Shown: in pieces, positions 40,585 through 50,213 of the stretch
How the letters are laid out: each line of letters opens with the position of its first letter
Position numbering within the stretch: position 1 is the first letter of the stretch
DNA from: Clostridiales bacterium
GTDB taxonomy: Bacteria > Bacillota > Clostridia > Saccharofermentanales > Saccharofermentanaceae
Assembly: GCA_017509205.1 (NCBI GenBank)
Contig: JAFWQF010000046.1
Coordinates: 1-56,933 of the forward strand
Direction of reading: 5' to 3'
DNA: 56,933 bases
The notes under the pieces: model-generated
Database searches by the model: none
Seen by the model: the letters and a program-made list of their open reading frames with translations, nothing else
Told to the model about the DNA's origin: nothing
Position numbers and translations under genes: made by a program

Positions 40585-42360
40585 ATGAAGAAATCTAAGA
40601 TTTTCTTTTCATCTCTGAGTGCAAGACTGATATTCCTGATCGTTATCGGGGCATTTTTACTTGCAATAACGCTGGTGATGATAAGCGTAATCCTTACCAA
40701 CAGGATCCTTACCGAAAATACCGCAACCCAGATGAACCTGTTCTGTGAGGAACGCGGCGATGACCTTGATACGGAGTTCCTCAGGGTAGAAGATGCCGTC
40801 GGTTCGCTTGCCAGATGGACAAGAAACAAGATCCCTGACGTTAAGAAGATCTCAGAAGAAGGGAAGATACGTGACAATATCGTCAAAGATGCGGATGACC
40901 TTATCCATTTCATGACTGAACACAATGAGTTCATTCAGGGCGCATATATCCATTACACGCTTGATATTACCGGTGTCACCGACCGCGAGGAGGGCGTTTA
41001 CTATACCCGCAACGGTGAAGGAAAATTCAGCATAATCCCTTTTACACAGAAAGAGATAGAAGAAGATCCCGTCGCGGAATACTGGTATTACGGCCCCATC
41101 AAAAACAAAAAGGCTGTATGGACCAAGCCTTACTATGACGCAAGTGCAGATGATTATCTGATCTCTTATGTTGAGCCGGTCTTTATCGAAGACAAACCTG
41201 TAGCGATCATCGGTATCGACATCAGCTTCTCGAGACTTCTCAAATGGGTAGACTCCTTAAAATATCAGAAGACGGGATATATGTATCTCAAGGAAGCTGA
41301 CGGCAGCGTCCATTACCATTTAGCGGATCTGGGTCAAGATCACCTTCACAGCGATGAGGAAGATCAGATCACCGATAATGCGGAACTGATGTCTCAGCCA
41401 AAGACTGGCGATGAACTTATCCGGTACTATTTCGACGGCCGTGACCGTGCAATGGCTTTTGTGACGCTGCGCAACGGAATGAAATTTGTTCTCTGTGACG
41501 ATTATCACAGCGTTTTCAGTGCCAGAAACCGCGCGATCAATGTAATGGTATGGATCTCCCTTGGAATGACGATCGTGCTTGCCGGCTTTGCCGCGCTGAT
41601 GGCAAACCGCATAACCGGTCCGTTGAGAGAACTTACCTCCGCTGCAAACGAGATCAGTGAAGGAGATTATGATGTCATCCTTCCGCCTGAGAGAAATGAC
41701 GAAGTAGGTGAACTTTCCAGAGCCTTCAGGATCGCGATTGACAATATCCGCGCAAGATCCGAGGACATCAAGGCCAGGATCAGAGTCCAGGAACACAGAC
41801 TTGAGCAGAATGCTCAGACCATGAAACAGCAGGAGGACGACCTGCTCACAATGAGGAATCTGGCGTATATCGATTCACTGACAGGTGTAAAGAACAAGCA
41901 TGCATATGAGGATACGGCCGGATACATCGATGAGCAGATCCGGAACGGAACCGCTCAGTTTGCCGTGATCATGTGCGACCTCAATTACCTCAAGCTCATC
42001 AATGACAACCGCGGACATCAGGCAGGCGACGTTGCACTTAAGAAAGCTGCCAAGCTCCTTTGTAATGCGTTCCCTATGAGTACGGTCTTCAGGATCGGCG
42101 GAGACGAGTTCGTAGTTATCCCTTCCGTTATCGAATACGCAAGGATCGACGAGCAGCTTGATGCCCTTAAGGCAATGATGAGAAAACAGAAGGAAACTTC
42201 GGAAGACGTTCTGGACCGCATATCATTCGCATTCGGAACTGCGGTGTATGACCGCGAAAAGGACAGCTCGTTTAATGATGTTTTCGAACGTGCGGATCAG
42301 AATATGTATGAGGAAAAGAAGAAGGTACATGAAGCTGACGGCATTTCGACCGGCAGATAA
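40585..42360 (+). CDS. Membrane diguanylate cyclase with extracellular Cache-like sensor, HAMP and GGDEF domain
   Basis: The 591-residue protein makes the second messenger cyclic-di-GMP. Order of parts: helix (about 12-38), extracellular sensor of double-Cache type (about 40-320, with TGYMYLKEADGSVHYH), second helix (about 325-345), HAMP (about 348-400), coiled coil, and the GGDEF domain with GGDEF at residues 505-509. There is no RxxD inhibitory site just before it, so product inhibition at that site is not expected. It forms a functional counterpart to the HD-GYP protein at 3580. The ribosome site is poor; ATG 40585 is the most plausible start. Confidence 0.92.
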   Translation: MKKSKIFFSSLSARLIFLIVIGAFLLAITLVMISVILTNRILTENTATQMNLFCEERGDDLDTEFLRVEDAVGSLARWTRNKIPDVKKISEEGKIRDNIVKDADDLIHFMTEHNEFIQGAYIHYTLDITGVTDREEGVYYTRNGEGKFSIIPFTQKEIEEDPVAEYWYYGPIKNKKAVWTKPYYDASADDYLISYVEPVFIEDKPVAIIGIDISFSRLLKWVDSLKYQKTGYMYLKEADGSVHYHLADLGQDHLHSDEEDQITDNAELMSQPKTGDELIRYYFDGRDRAMAFVTLRNGMKFVLCDDYHSVFSARNRAINVMVWISLGMTIVLAGFAALMANRITGPLRELTSAANEISEGDYDVILPPERNDEVGELSRAFRIAIDNIRARSEDIKARIRVQEHRLEQNAQTMKQQEDDLLTMRNLAYIDSLTGVKNKHAYEDTAGYIDEQIRNGTAQFAVIMCDLNYLKLINDNRGHQAGDVALKKAAKLLCNAFPMSTVFRIGGDEFVVIPSVIEYARIDEQLDALKAMMRKQKETSEDVLDRISFAFGTAVYDREKDSSFNDVFERADQNMYEEKKKVHEADGISTGR

Positions 42361-42381
42361 GACGTTTACAGGAGTACATTT

Positions 42382-43221
42382 ATGAAAAGATTTAAGGTCA
42401 CGGTTCTCGCAGCAGTAATGGCAGCCGCTTTGGCAGTAACAGCATGCAGAGCACAGCCTAAGCCGGATCCGGATCAGACCATGACGCCTGCCGATACAAC
42501 GGCAACAGTATCGTCTGTTGAGACAAGCTCATTGGAATCTTCTCCTGCCGAGACAAGCACATCAGAGACAACCATGGGAACTGATACTGTAAAAGAGACA
42601 GAGTCAGATAAGCTTCCCGGACAGGATTTCGACGTTCGTGAGGAGCTCTTCAAGCTCAGGAACGATGCTTCCGTAAAGCAGGTTCTCGTGATCCGCTGCG
42701 AGGAAGGCACCAAAGGCCATGCCATGTATCTCGTGAAGGAGACCGGTGAAGACGGAAAGACCGACTGGAGGATCGCACGCGAGTGTGATGCTTACATAGG
42801 ACTTAACGGCCCCGGAAAGACAAAGGAAGGCGATACCAAAACGCCTCTCGGAGTTTTCGGAGTAAGGACCGCGTTCGGCATAAAGAGCAATCCGGGCACA
42901 AAGCTCGTATACACGGCGATCACGCCTGACACATATGCATGCGGATGCGAGAAGTACTACAACCGCATAATCGATTCGAAGGTCACTGGCCACAAGTGTA
43001 CGGACGGTGAGCAGATGTATTTCTACAGTCCCGAATACAATTACGGCCTCGCAACCGACTACAACCCCAACAACGAGTACGGCAAGGGTTCCGCCATATT
43101 CATCCACTGCATGGGTGTAAAGCCTTATACGGGCGGATGCGTTGCGATCCCCGAAGAGGACATGAGATACATCATTCAGGACTGTGAACCCTCGATGAAG
43201 ATAATCATCCAGAAGTTCTAA
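42382..43221 (+). CDS. Lipoprotein with L,D-transpeptidase (YkuD)-like domain
   Basis: The 279-residue protein has a lipobox VTAC (Cys22) and a Ser/Thr/Glu-rich linker to about residue 75. The YkuD-like fold has His242 (IFIHCMG) and Cys253 (YTGGCVAIPEEDM), matching the catalytic histidine and cysteine of L,D-transpeptidases. The early motif TKTPLGVFGV also fits. These enzymes cross-link or edit peptidoglycan outside the membrane. The final part differs from the usual SHGC form, so the activity could be divergent. Confidence 0.85.
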   Translation: MKRFKVTVLAAVMAAALAVTACRAQPKPDPDQTMTPADTTATVSSVETSSLESSPAETSTSETTMGTDTVKETESDKLPGQDFDVREELFKLRNDASVKQVLVIRCEEGTKGHAMYLVKETGEDGKTDWRIARECDAYIGLNGPGKTKEGDTKTPLGVFGVRTAFGIKSNPGTKLVYTAITPDTYACGCEKYYNRIIDSKVTGHKCTDGEQMYFYSPEYNYGLATDYNPNNEYGKGSAIFIHCMGVKPYTGGCVAIPEEDMRYIIQDCEPSMKIIIQKF

Positions 43222-43253
43222 ACTGACATTATTCATCCCGGTTTAGCGTATTT

Positions 43254-43286
43254 AATAGGAATCGTGTGAGATTCCTATTATCTTTT
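43254..43286 (+). terminator. Terminator after the transpeptidase-like gene
   Basis: AATAGGAATC (43254-43263) and GATTCCTATT (43270-43279) form a perfect 10-bp stem with a 6-base loop, followed by ATCTTTT. Confidence 0.8.
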
Positions 43287-43312
43287 GCATTAATCGGAGA
43301 ATATTACTGATT

Positions 43313-43341
43313 TTGCTTTTTTCTTCTTTCCAGAGTATATA
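43313..43341 (+). promoter_or_regulatory. Likely promoter of the second MATE gene
   Basis: -35 TTGCTT (43313-43318), 17 bases, -10 TATATA (43336-43341); an overlapping TATAAT gives a 19-base spacer. Confidence 0.45.
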
Positions 43342-43367
43342 ATCTCGTATTGCCTCGGAGGTGCAGT

Positions 43368-44756
43368 ATGAGCAACAAGTCCGGCGGAGTCCGGGAAATA
43401 AATGAAAAAACCTCACTGTTGGTGATCGCGGGACCGATGTTTCTCGAGCTCCTCCTGAACATCCTCCTGAACAACATGGACACCCTGATGCTGAGCCATT
43501 ATTCGGAAACATCCGTCGGCGCGGTAGGCAATGCCAATCAGGTAATGTTCCTTGTCATCATCACGTTCAACATCATCGCGACCGCAATATCTGTTGTAGT
43601 CGCGCAGTATCTGGGCGCGAAAAAATACGATCAGATGAACATGATCTACACCATGGCACTGCTCGTAAACATCGCTTTCGGCATCGTTCTTTCAGGCCTG
43701 CTCGTACTGGGCAAGGGAGTCATTACGACATTCCTTAACGTTTCGGACAACATGCTTCCGGACACGCATACATACATAACGATCGTCGGCGGAGGACTGT
43801 TCCTTCAGGCCGGTTACAACGTCATGCTTCAGATCCTCCGCTGCAACGGCTACACGAAGATCGGCATGTACATTTCGATAGCGATCAACCTCATAAACAT
43901 CGGAGGAAACTATCTATTCCTGTACGGACCTCTGAAGTGTCTGGAGCTCGGCGTTGCGGGTGTCGCGATTTCGACCGTTACCGCAAGAGTCGTGGCCCTG
44001 ATATTTGCGCTCGGATTCTTCTACAGCAAGAAGATAGGTAAGATAGACTTAAAGCTTTTGAATCCTTTCCCGGGAAAGATCCTCGCGAAGATGATAAAGA
44101 TCGGTCTTCCTTCGGCGGGCGAGAATTTCGCGTACAGCTTCTATCAGATGGTTTTGCTGTCATTCATCAACACGATGGGTGACGACTCGGTCAACGCCCG
44201 TGTTTACTGCAATTCCCTGATCGCTTTTTCGATGGTGCTCGCAAGCTCGACCGCAATGGCAACCCAGATTATCACGGGACATCTTGTCGGCGCAGGCAAG
44301 GAGGAAGCTGCATATATTAGAGTACTTAAGACGCTCAAGATGACCCTTCCGATCACCATCTGCATCTCGGCTTTGAACTGGCTGCTTTCACCCTTTACCC
44401 TGAGGATATTCACGGCGAACGAAGCGATTATCAGGATGGGTTCCCTGATAATGGCTGTCGACATCTTCATCGAGACGGGAAGGTGCCTAAACATGACTGT
44501 CATCTACAGTCTCAAGGCTGCAGGCGATTATGTATATCCGCTCATCATCGGACTTATCACGATGGTATTCCTCGGAACCTGCGGAGGCTATTGCTACGGC
44601 GTTCTGCTCGGATTCGGAGTGGCAGGCATCTATGCAGGCACTGCTTCTGACGAATGCATCAGGGGACTCATCGTTCTAAGTCACTGGCGCCGCCGCAAAT
44701 GGATAGGCAAACGCGTCGTTGATGACGGTGATGATGAAAAAACTCCTGCAAACTGA
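43368..44756 (+). CDS. MATE-family efflux transporter
   Basis: The 462-residue protein has twelve membrane helices and the MATE N-terminal pattern MFLELLLNILLNNMDTLMLS. CGGAGG 7 bases before ATG 43368 sets the start. It is clearly diverged from the MATE protein at 35449, so the two are separate transporters rather than a recent duplication. Confidence 0.9.
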   Translation: MSNKSGGVREINEKTSLLVIAGPMFLELLLNILLNNMDTLMLSHYSETSVGAVGNANQVMFLVIITFNIIATAISVVVAQYLGAKKYDQMNMIYTMALLVNIAFGIVLSGLLVLGKGVITTFLNVSDNMLPDTHTYITIVGGGLFLQAGYNVMLQILRCNGYTKIGMYISIAINLINIGGNYLFLYGPLKCLELGVAGVAISTVTARVVALIFALGFFYSKKIGKIDLKLLNPFPGKILAKMIKIGLPSAGENFAYSFYQMVLLSFINTMGDDSVNARVYCNSLIAFSMVLASSTAMATQIITGHLVGAGKEEAAYIRVLKTLKMTLPITICISALNWLLSPFTLRIFTANEAIIRMGSLIMAVDIFIETGRCLNMTVIYSLKAAGDYVYPLIIGLITMVFLGTCGGYCYGVLLGFGVAGIYAGTASDECIRGLIVLSHWRRRKWIGKRVVDDGDDEKTPAN

Positions 44757-44857
44757 TAGATTTTGTCGGTCTTAGATTTGCGTTCCTCCATATAAATTTA
44801 ATATAGAGAAGTCTGCCTTACAGCGGGCAGGGTGATTTATATTAAATTGGAGGCATT

Positions 44858-46780
44858 ATGAAGAAGAATCTCAAGAGAGTCTTCGCGTTGGGTCTTGGCC
44901 TTTCGATGCTCTTCGCCGGCGGATGCCAGGCAGGCACTCCGGCAGCATCATCGGCAAAGGGCGCACCTGACGCGGTTCAGACTGACATCCCCGATCTGTA
45001 CAAATCTGTCGCAAGCAAAGACGGAATCGGCGAGGACGCTATCGTCGGAACCTGCTACGGCAGCAGCAATTTCACTGATGAAAAGCTCATGCAGCTCGTG
45101 ACCAAGCATTTTAATGCCGTCACGCTCGAAAACGAGCTCAAGCCCGACTGCATGTTCGGCTACAGCAATGCCGCACCCAAAGAGGGGAGCATTCACAAAG
45201 AAGACCTTAACGGCGAGCAGATCGATGTTCCCACACTTGATCACTCAAGGACGGAACCGATCCTGGACAAGCTCGTTGAATGGAACAGCAAGAACCCTGA
45301 TCACAAGATCCGCGTAAGGGGACACGTTCTCGTATGGCACTCACAGACTCCCGAGTGGTTCTTCCATGAAGGATATGACAAGACCAAGGACTATGTTTCC
45401 AAGGATGTGATGAACAAGCGTCTTGAGTGGTACATCAAGACTGTTCTCACTCACTACACCGGCGAGCAGAGCAAGTACAAGGATCTCTTCTACGGCTTTG
45501 ACGTCGTAAACGAAGCCATCAGCGACGCATCTGCAACATACCGTACGGATACCGAGCAGAGCGGAGACAAGCTTACCGATGATATTCACTCAACAAAGTC
45601 CAGCTGGTGGAAGGTATACGGCAGCAATGAGTTCATCATCAACGCATTCAAATTCGCAAACAAGTATGCTCCTGCTTCCGTTGATCTTTACTACAATGAT
45701 TACAATGAGTGCGATTCAAGAAAACGCGGCGGAATCATCCAGCTCCTCAAAGACGTAAAGGCAGCTGAAGGCACAAGAATTTCCGGCTTCGGAATGCAGG
45801 GTCACTATTCCGTCAACGCACCTTCAGTCTCTCAGTTTGAGGAAGCCGTAAAGGATTACGCTAAGGTAGTCGACAAGGTCATGCTCACCGAGCTCGACGT
45901 CAAGCCGAGTGCAACGTTCGACGGTTCCGAGGCAAAGCTTGCCGATGAGCTCAACCGCGAAGGTGATTACTACAAGAGACTTTACGAGACTGCCAAGGAA
46001 CTCGACAAGCAGGACGGTATCAACATCGCGGGTATCACTGTCTGGGGTGTCACCGATAAATATTCATGGCTCCAGGATTCAAACAATGTCGGCGGCGCTT
46101 CTGACGGAAAGATGAAGATGTATCCGCTTCTTTTCGATGAGAATTATCAGGCAAAGCTCACATACTGGGCATTCGTTGATCCTTCAAAGATCGAACCCGT
46201 AGACGCCCTCAAGAGACCCACGATCGAGATCGCACAGGGCACGGTAAATGTTGACGGTGAGATCGATGATGCATGGAAGAATGCTGAGACCGTCAAGCTC
46301 GAGATCGTTGTCCAGAGCGTAGCTGTCACTTGTGACGCAAAGCTCCTCTGGGACAAAGACAACCTCTATGTTCTGATGGACGTTAAGGATAAGGATTTAA
46401 ACGATGCCAGCAGCGACGAATGGCAGCAGGATTCCATCGAGGTATTCATCGACGAGGACCACAAGAAGCCTGAATCCTATCAGCCTGACGACAAGCAGTA
46501 CAGGGTCAGCTACAAGAACAAGCTCAGCTTCAACGGCGACAAGTGCAAGGCTGAGAACATGAAGTCGGCAGTCAAGCTTACCGACGGCGGCTACCTTGTA
46601 GAAGCATCCTTCAAGTGGACAGACATCACGCCTGAGGCAGGAAAGACCGTCATCGGACTTGAGCTCCAGGTCAACGATGCAACTTCAAAGGGCGAGCGTT
46701 CAGGAACGCTGAGCTGGGCAGACGATACCGGTACGGGTTACATGAACCCCTCGGTATTGGGTAACGCAAAGCTGAAATAA
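44858..46780 (+). CDS. Secreted GH10 endo-1,4-beta-xylanase with C-terminal CBM9-like domain, lipid-anchored
   Basis: The 640-residue protein has a lipobox-like AGGC (Cys23), which would anchor it to the outer face of the membrane. A GH10 catalytic domain follows (about 45-445) with acid/base Glu219 (DVVNEAI) and nucleophile Glu345 (LTELDVK). A CBM9-like domain starts around 450 (VDGEIDDAWKNAE, DSIEVFIDEDH). It would cleave xylan at the cell surface. TTGGAGGC precedes the ATG. Together with the cytoplasmic GH10 at 53094 it suggests xylan is cut outside and fragments are finished inside. Confidence 0.95.
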   Translation: MKKNLKRVFALGLGLSMLFAGGCQAGTPAASSAKGAPDAVQTDIPDLYKSVASKDGIGEDAIVGTCYGSSNFTDEKLMQLVTKHFNAVTLENELKPDCMFGYSNAAPKEGSIHKEDLNGEQIDVPTLDHSRTEPILDKLVEWNSKNPDHKIRVRGHVLVWHSQTPEWFFHEGYDKTKDYVSKDVMNKRLEWYIKTVLTHYTGEQSKYKDLFYGFDVVNEAISDASATYRTDTEQSGDKLTDDIHSTKSSWWKVYGSNEFIINAFKFANKYAPASVDLYYNDYNECDSRKRGGIIQLLKDVKAAEGTRISGFGMQGHYSVNAPSVSQFEEAVKDYAKVVDKVMLTELDVKPSATFDGSEAKLADELNREGDYYKRLYETAKELDKQDGINIAGITVWGVTDKYSWLQDSNNVGGASDGKMKMYPLLFDENYQAKLTYWAFVDPSKIEPVDALKRPTIEIAQGTVNVDGEIDDAWKNAETVKLEIVVQSVAVTCDAKLLWDKDNLYVLMDVKDKDLNDASSDEWQQDSIEVFIDEDHKKPESYQPDDKQYRVSYKNKLSFNGDKCKAENMKSAVKLTDGGYLVEASFKWTDITPEAGKTVIGLELQVNDATSKGERSGTLSWADDTGTGYMNPSVLGNAKLK

Positions 46781-46797
46781 GCAGCAAACGCTTTACG

Positions 46798-46828
46798 GCC
46801 CCGCGGTAATTGCCGCGGGGCTTTTTTA
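46798..46828 (+). terminator. Terminator after the secreted xylanase
   Basis: GCCCCGCGG (46798-46806) and CCGCGGGGC (46813-46821) form a perfect 9-bp GC-rich stem with a 6-base loop and six T. Confidence 0.92.
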
Positions 46829-46921
46829 ATTATTTGATAACTATTTGTTACACCCCGAAAAGTGCCTTTTGGATGTGCTAAAATATATTAAGAATTTTTA
46901 ACATAAGGGAGGTTTTCTACC

Positions 46922-47866
46922 ATGGGAGATAAAAAGATGCGCCTTGTTACGCGAAGCGATTTTGACGGACTCGTATGTGCCATGCTTCTTCGTGAACTGG
47001 ATATGATCGATGAGATCAAGTTCGTCCACCCGAAGGATGTTCAGGACGGAAAAGTCGATATTTCCGAGAATGACATTACGACAAACCTTCCTTTTGATCC
47101 GAGAGTAGGACTTGCTTTCGACCATCATGAGACAGAGCTCATCAGAACTGACGAAGAGGAATTCGGAGGCAAGTTCATCTGCATCGGCGGCGCAAAGTCT
47201 GCTGCCAGGGTAGTCTATGAATACTACGGCGGAAAGGATAAGTTCAAGACAGTTACCGAGGAGATCCTCGATGCGGTCGATAAGGGCGACTCCGCTGACT
47301 TCACCGTCGATGAGATCCTCAACCCCAAGGGCTGGGTCCTCATGGACTTCCTCATGGATGCAAGAACCGGTCTCGGACGTTTCCACGATTTCAGGATCTC
47401 CAACTACGATCTCATGATGGAGCTTATCAGCTACTGTGTTGACCACACCATCGATGAGGTTTTGGAGCTCCCTGACGTCAAGGAACGTGTCGATCTGTAT
47501 TTCGAGCAGCAGGAGCTCTTCAAGAAGCAACTGCAGGACAACGTAAAGATCCATGGCAAGGTCGCTGTCTTAGACTTGAGACCTCTCGAAACCATTTATG
47601 CAGGCAACCGTTTCATGATCTATGCAATGTGGCCTGAAGTTGAGCTCAGCGTACATGTCGCATGGGGCTTCAAGAAGCAGAACACGGCAGTCATGATCGG
47701 TAAGTCCATCGTCAACAGGGCGAGCAAGGTCGACATCGGCGAGCTCTGCTTCTGCTACGGCGGCGGCGGACATGCAAATGCCGGAACATGCCAGCTCGAC
47801 AACGATATTGTTGACGGCGAGCTGCCCAACATCATCGCAAAACTTAACGAGGAGCCTGAAGCATAA
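46922..47866 (+). CDS. DHH-family phosphoesterase
   Basis: The 314-residue protein has the DHH motifs TRSDFDGLVC and AFDHHETE plus the C-terminal DHHA1 motif YGGGGHANAGTCQL. Family members hydrolyse phosphodiester or phosphoanhydride bonds (short RNAs, cyclic dinucleotides, polyphosphate). The exact substrate cannot be told; it lacks the membrane and PAS parts of GdpP. GGGAGG precedes the ATG. Confidence 0.88.
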   Translation: MGDKKMRLVTRSDFDGLVCAMLLRELDMIDEIKFVHPKDVQDGKVDISENDITTNLPFDPRVGLAFDHHETELIRTDEEEFGGKFICIGGAKSAARVVYEYYGGKDKFKTVTEEILDAVDKGDSADFTVDEILNPKGWVLMDFLMDARTGLGRFHDFRISNYDLMMELISYCVDHTIDEVLELPDVKERVDLYFEQQELFKKQLQDNVKIHGKVAVLDLRPLETIYAGNRFMIYAMWPEVELSVHVAWGFKKQNTAVMIGKSIVNRASKVDIGELCFCYGGGGHANAGTCQLDNDIVDGELPNIIAKLNEEPEA

Positions 47867-47905
47867 CAGCAATCTGCTGCATTATTCAGAACAGATCAAA
47901 CCGCC

Positions 47906-48766
47906 ATGAAGATAATAGAGAAGAAACCACATATTATCCGAAAGGCGGTTTATCTATGCCTGATCATATTCTTCATATGGGTTACTCTGGATAATGCCCT
48001 GATCCACACGACTTACACCACGGTGCAGATAAAAGGGCTCCCGGATTCGTTTTCCGGATACCGCATCGTTCAGGTATCAGACCTTCACAACAATCTTTAC
48101 GGGCCGGGGCAGTCGTATCTCATTTCGTGCATCAAAGCGGCAAAGCCTGACATAATCGTCGTCACGGGAGATCTCATTGACCGCAATACCCACGATGTTG
48201 ATAACGCAATGGCATTTATCAGCAGAGCGGTGGAGATCGCGCCGGTGTTCTATGTAACGGGTAATCACGAATCTGACGTGCTGAACGAGTACAAGGATCT
48301 CATGATACGCATGAACAGGGCCGGTGTGACCGAACTCGACAACAAGAGCACATCGCTTGTTTCTGATGGAGACGTAATAACTCTTGCGGGCATCCGTGAT
48401 CCTGCTTTTGACTGGAGCAGATCGAGCGCTGAGACCGCTGATGCGGAGATAAAGAAAGCACTTGAAGGTTGCGACAGGGAACAGGTGACGGTTCTTCTGA
48501 GCCACAGACCTGAGCTCCTTAAGACATATGCTGCCAACGGGGTCGATCTGGTGCTGACAGGACACGCGCACGGAGGGCAGGTAAGACTCCCGTTCGTCGG
48601 ACCGATCTATTCACCTTCGCAGGGGCTGTTTCCCAAGCTCACTTCAGGGCTTTACAGGGAAGGTGAGACACAGATGTTTGTCAGCAGGGGCATTGGAAAC
48701 GGCATAGCTCCGTACAGGTTTAACGACGGGCCGGAACTTGCGGTAATAATCCTCGAAAAGGCTTGA
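47906..48766 (+). CDS. Membrane-anchored metallophosphoesterase (YkuE/YaeI type)
   Basis: The 286-residue protein has an N-terminal anchor (about 13-33) and the calcineurin-type metal motifs in order: VSDLHNN, GDLIDR, GNHES and GHAHGGQ. YkuE/YaeI proteins act on lipid-linked or cell-wall substrates at the membrane. It starts 39 bases after the DHH gene and may share its transcript. Confidence 0.9.
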   Translation: MKIIEKKPHIIRKAVYLCLIIFFIWVTLDNALIHTTYTTVQIKGLPDSFSGYRIVQVSDLHNNLYGPGQSYLISCIKAAKPDIIVVTGDLIDRNTHDVDNAMAFISRAVEIAPVFYVTGNHESDVLNEYKDLMIRMNRAGVTELDNKSTSLVSDGDVITLAGIRDPAFDWSRSSAETADAEIKKALEGCDREQVTVLLSHRPELLKTYAANGVDLVLTGHAHGGQVRLPFVGPIYSPSQGLFPKLTSGLYREGETQMFVSRGIGNGIAPYRFNDGPELAVIILEKA

Positions 48767-48812
48767 TTGGTGCGTTTTAGGGTGTATCCCGAATGCATAT
48801 GAAAACCGACAA

Positions 48813-49547
48813 TTACCGACAATGTGAACATAGGGGTTCTATCAGGTCTGCCGCGTATTTTTCGGGATCGCCCGACTTGATCATCTGCTTTATTGTCTTG
48901 GGGGAGATGGCTTTTTCAATCGCGCTGAGAAGCTGCTGTGACTGATTGCGGTCCAGATTGTTTTCGAGCTTTACGCGCTCAAATTCCGCGCCTAGGATCT
49001 CGAGCATACGCTCGCTGTCGCTCAAGTAGTACTTTGAAGAGACTCTGTCGAATACCTTACCCATTACTATGCAGGCCAGCATCGAAACGATGAATCCGGT
49101 GATGAATCCGCCGATCTCAGCCAGCATGCCCGTTTCACCGAGCAGGGATTTCGCGGCCAGTTCCCACAGGAAAAAAGCTATCGTTCCCCAAGTGATAACC
49201 CAGATGTTGCTGATGAAGTTTGCCAGAAGCTGACGGGCGGTACGCTCTTTTCTGAGCCATATGATGACGTCGTACAGGGTGAATACGGCAAGCGTGATAA
49301 CGGCTGTGATGACGTTCGCCATCAGTGCTCTCATAAGGCTTCGTAAGATGGTTACGGAATACATGCGCGAGCCTGAACGCAGAACGTTTGCGAGGACTCT
49401 GGCGCTCCTGGCGCCCATGCGCGCGCCGACTCTTCCGCCGGACCTGACTATGCCCTTGCCGATGCCGGACTTGATGACCTGCCTTCCTGCGGTTTTCGTG
49501 TAAGAAGGTACGTGTTTAACGTGAGGTCTGTCGCTGCTGCCCTGCAT
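48813..49547 (-). CDS. Membrane protein of unknown function, last gene of the radical SAM cluster
   Basis: The 244-residue protein has a basic, glycine-rich N-terminus (SGIGKGIVRSGGRVGARMGA, about 27-46) and three to four helices (about 75-165). A charged cytoplasmic tail with a helical region near DRNQSQQLLSAIEKAI follows. Its start lies 3 bases after the stop of the lipoprotein gene, so both are translated from one message. No family recognised. Confidence 0.75.
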   Translation of the reverse strand: MQGSSDRPHVKHVPSYTKTAGRQVIKSGIGKGIVRSGGRVGARMGARSARVLANVLRSGSRMYSVTILRSLMRALMANVITAVITLAVFTLYDVIIWLRKERTARQLLANFISNIWVITWGTIAFFLWELAAKSLLGETGMLAEIGGFITGFIVSMLACIVMGKVFDRVSSKYYLSDSERMLEILGAEFERVKLENNLDRNQSQQLLSAIEKAISPKTIKQMIKSGDPEKYAADLIEPLCSHCR

Positions 49548-49550
49548 TTC

Positions 49551-50147
49551 CTATCCGACGAAGTAATCCTTGTTGACTGCGGTCTGAACGTTAGAGATGA
49601 ATTCTGCTTTTTCCTCGGCGGTGGGGAAGCTTAAGATGAGTTCGCTTATCTTGTCGAAAGCGGCTCCGCTGGCCATCGTTCCGCCGATCTTTGTCTGTAC
49701 CTTGTTGTCTTTATCGTAGGAGATCAGATTCCTGACCCATCCTTCGGGGTTGTTCATGTAGACTGAAACTTCCTGGTTGGAAAGAGGGTTTGCCTTGACG
49801 AGATCGTAGATCTCTTTGTATTCGACGTTGGTCAGGCCGATCTTCTTGCCTCTGTAGATCTTTCCGTTGAAGATGCCGTACATCTCAAGCGCGCCGCTGG
49901 TGTGAACGCGGTAGTGCTGTTCCCACTTTTCGTTCTTTTCTTTATTGGCGGGCTCATATACGGTGAGCTCGATGAGATAATCGCCTAAGTCGGGATCCTT
50001 TGCCATTGAAGGGATGTCGCCGGAATTAGTCGTGTTTATTATCGTCGGTTTGTTGGACTGGGCGGGTTCTTTCTTGCACGAGACCATGAACGAAGCCGCC
50101 ATTACGGCCGCCATGAGTATGGATGCTGTCTTGAAAGCCTTTCGCAT
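49551..50147 (-). CDS. Lipoprotein in the radical SAM cluster
   Basis: The 198-residue protein has a lipobox VSC (Cys24) after a standard signal peptide. The mature part (TVYEPANKEKNEKWEQHYRV then GALEMYGIFNGKIYRG) is a beta-rich domain without recognised catalytic residues. GGAGG before ATG 50147 selects this start. It follows the radical SAM gene by 66 bases. Confidence 0.8.
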   Translation of the reverse strand: MRKAFKTASILMAAVMAASFMVSCKKEPAQSNKPTIINTTNSGDIPSMAKDPDLGDYLIELTVYEPANKEKNEKWEQHYRVHTSGALEMYGIFNGKIYRGKKIGLTNVEYKEIYDLVKANPLSNQEVSVYMNNPEGWVRNLISYDKDNKVQTKIGGTMASGAAFDKISELILSFPTAEEKAEFISNVQTAVNKDYFVG

Positions 50148-50213
50148 AATGTGCCTCCGCAAAGTATCTTATCTACTATTGTTGCACACTTTTCCCCGAA
50201 TCCAAAAATCGGA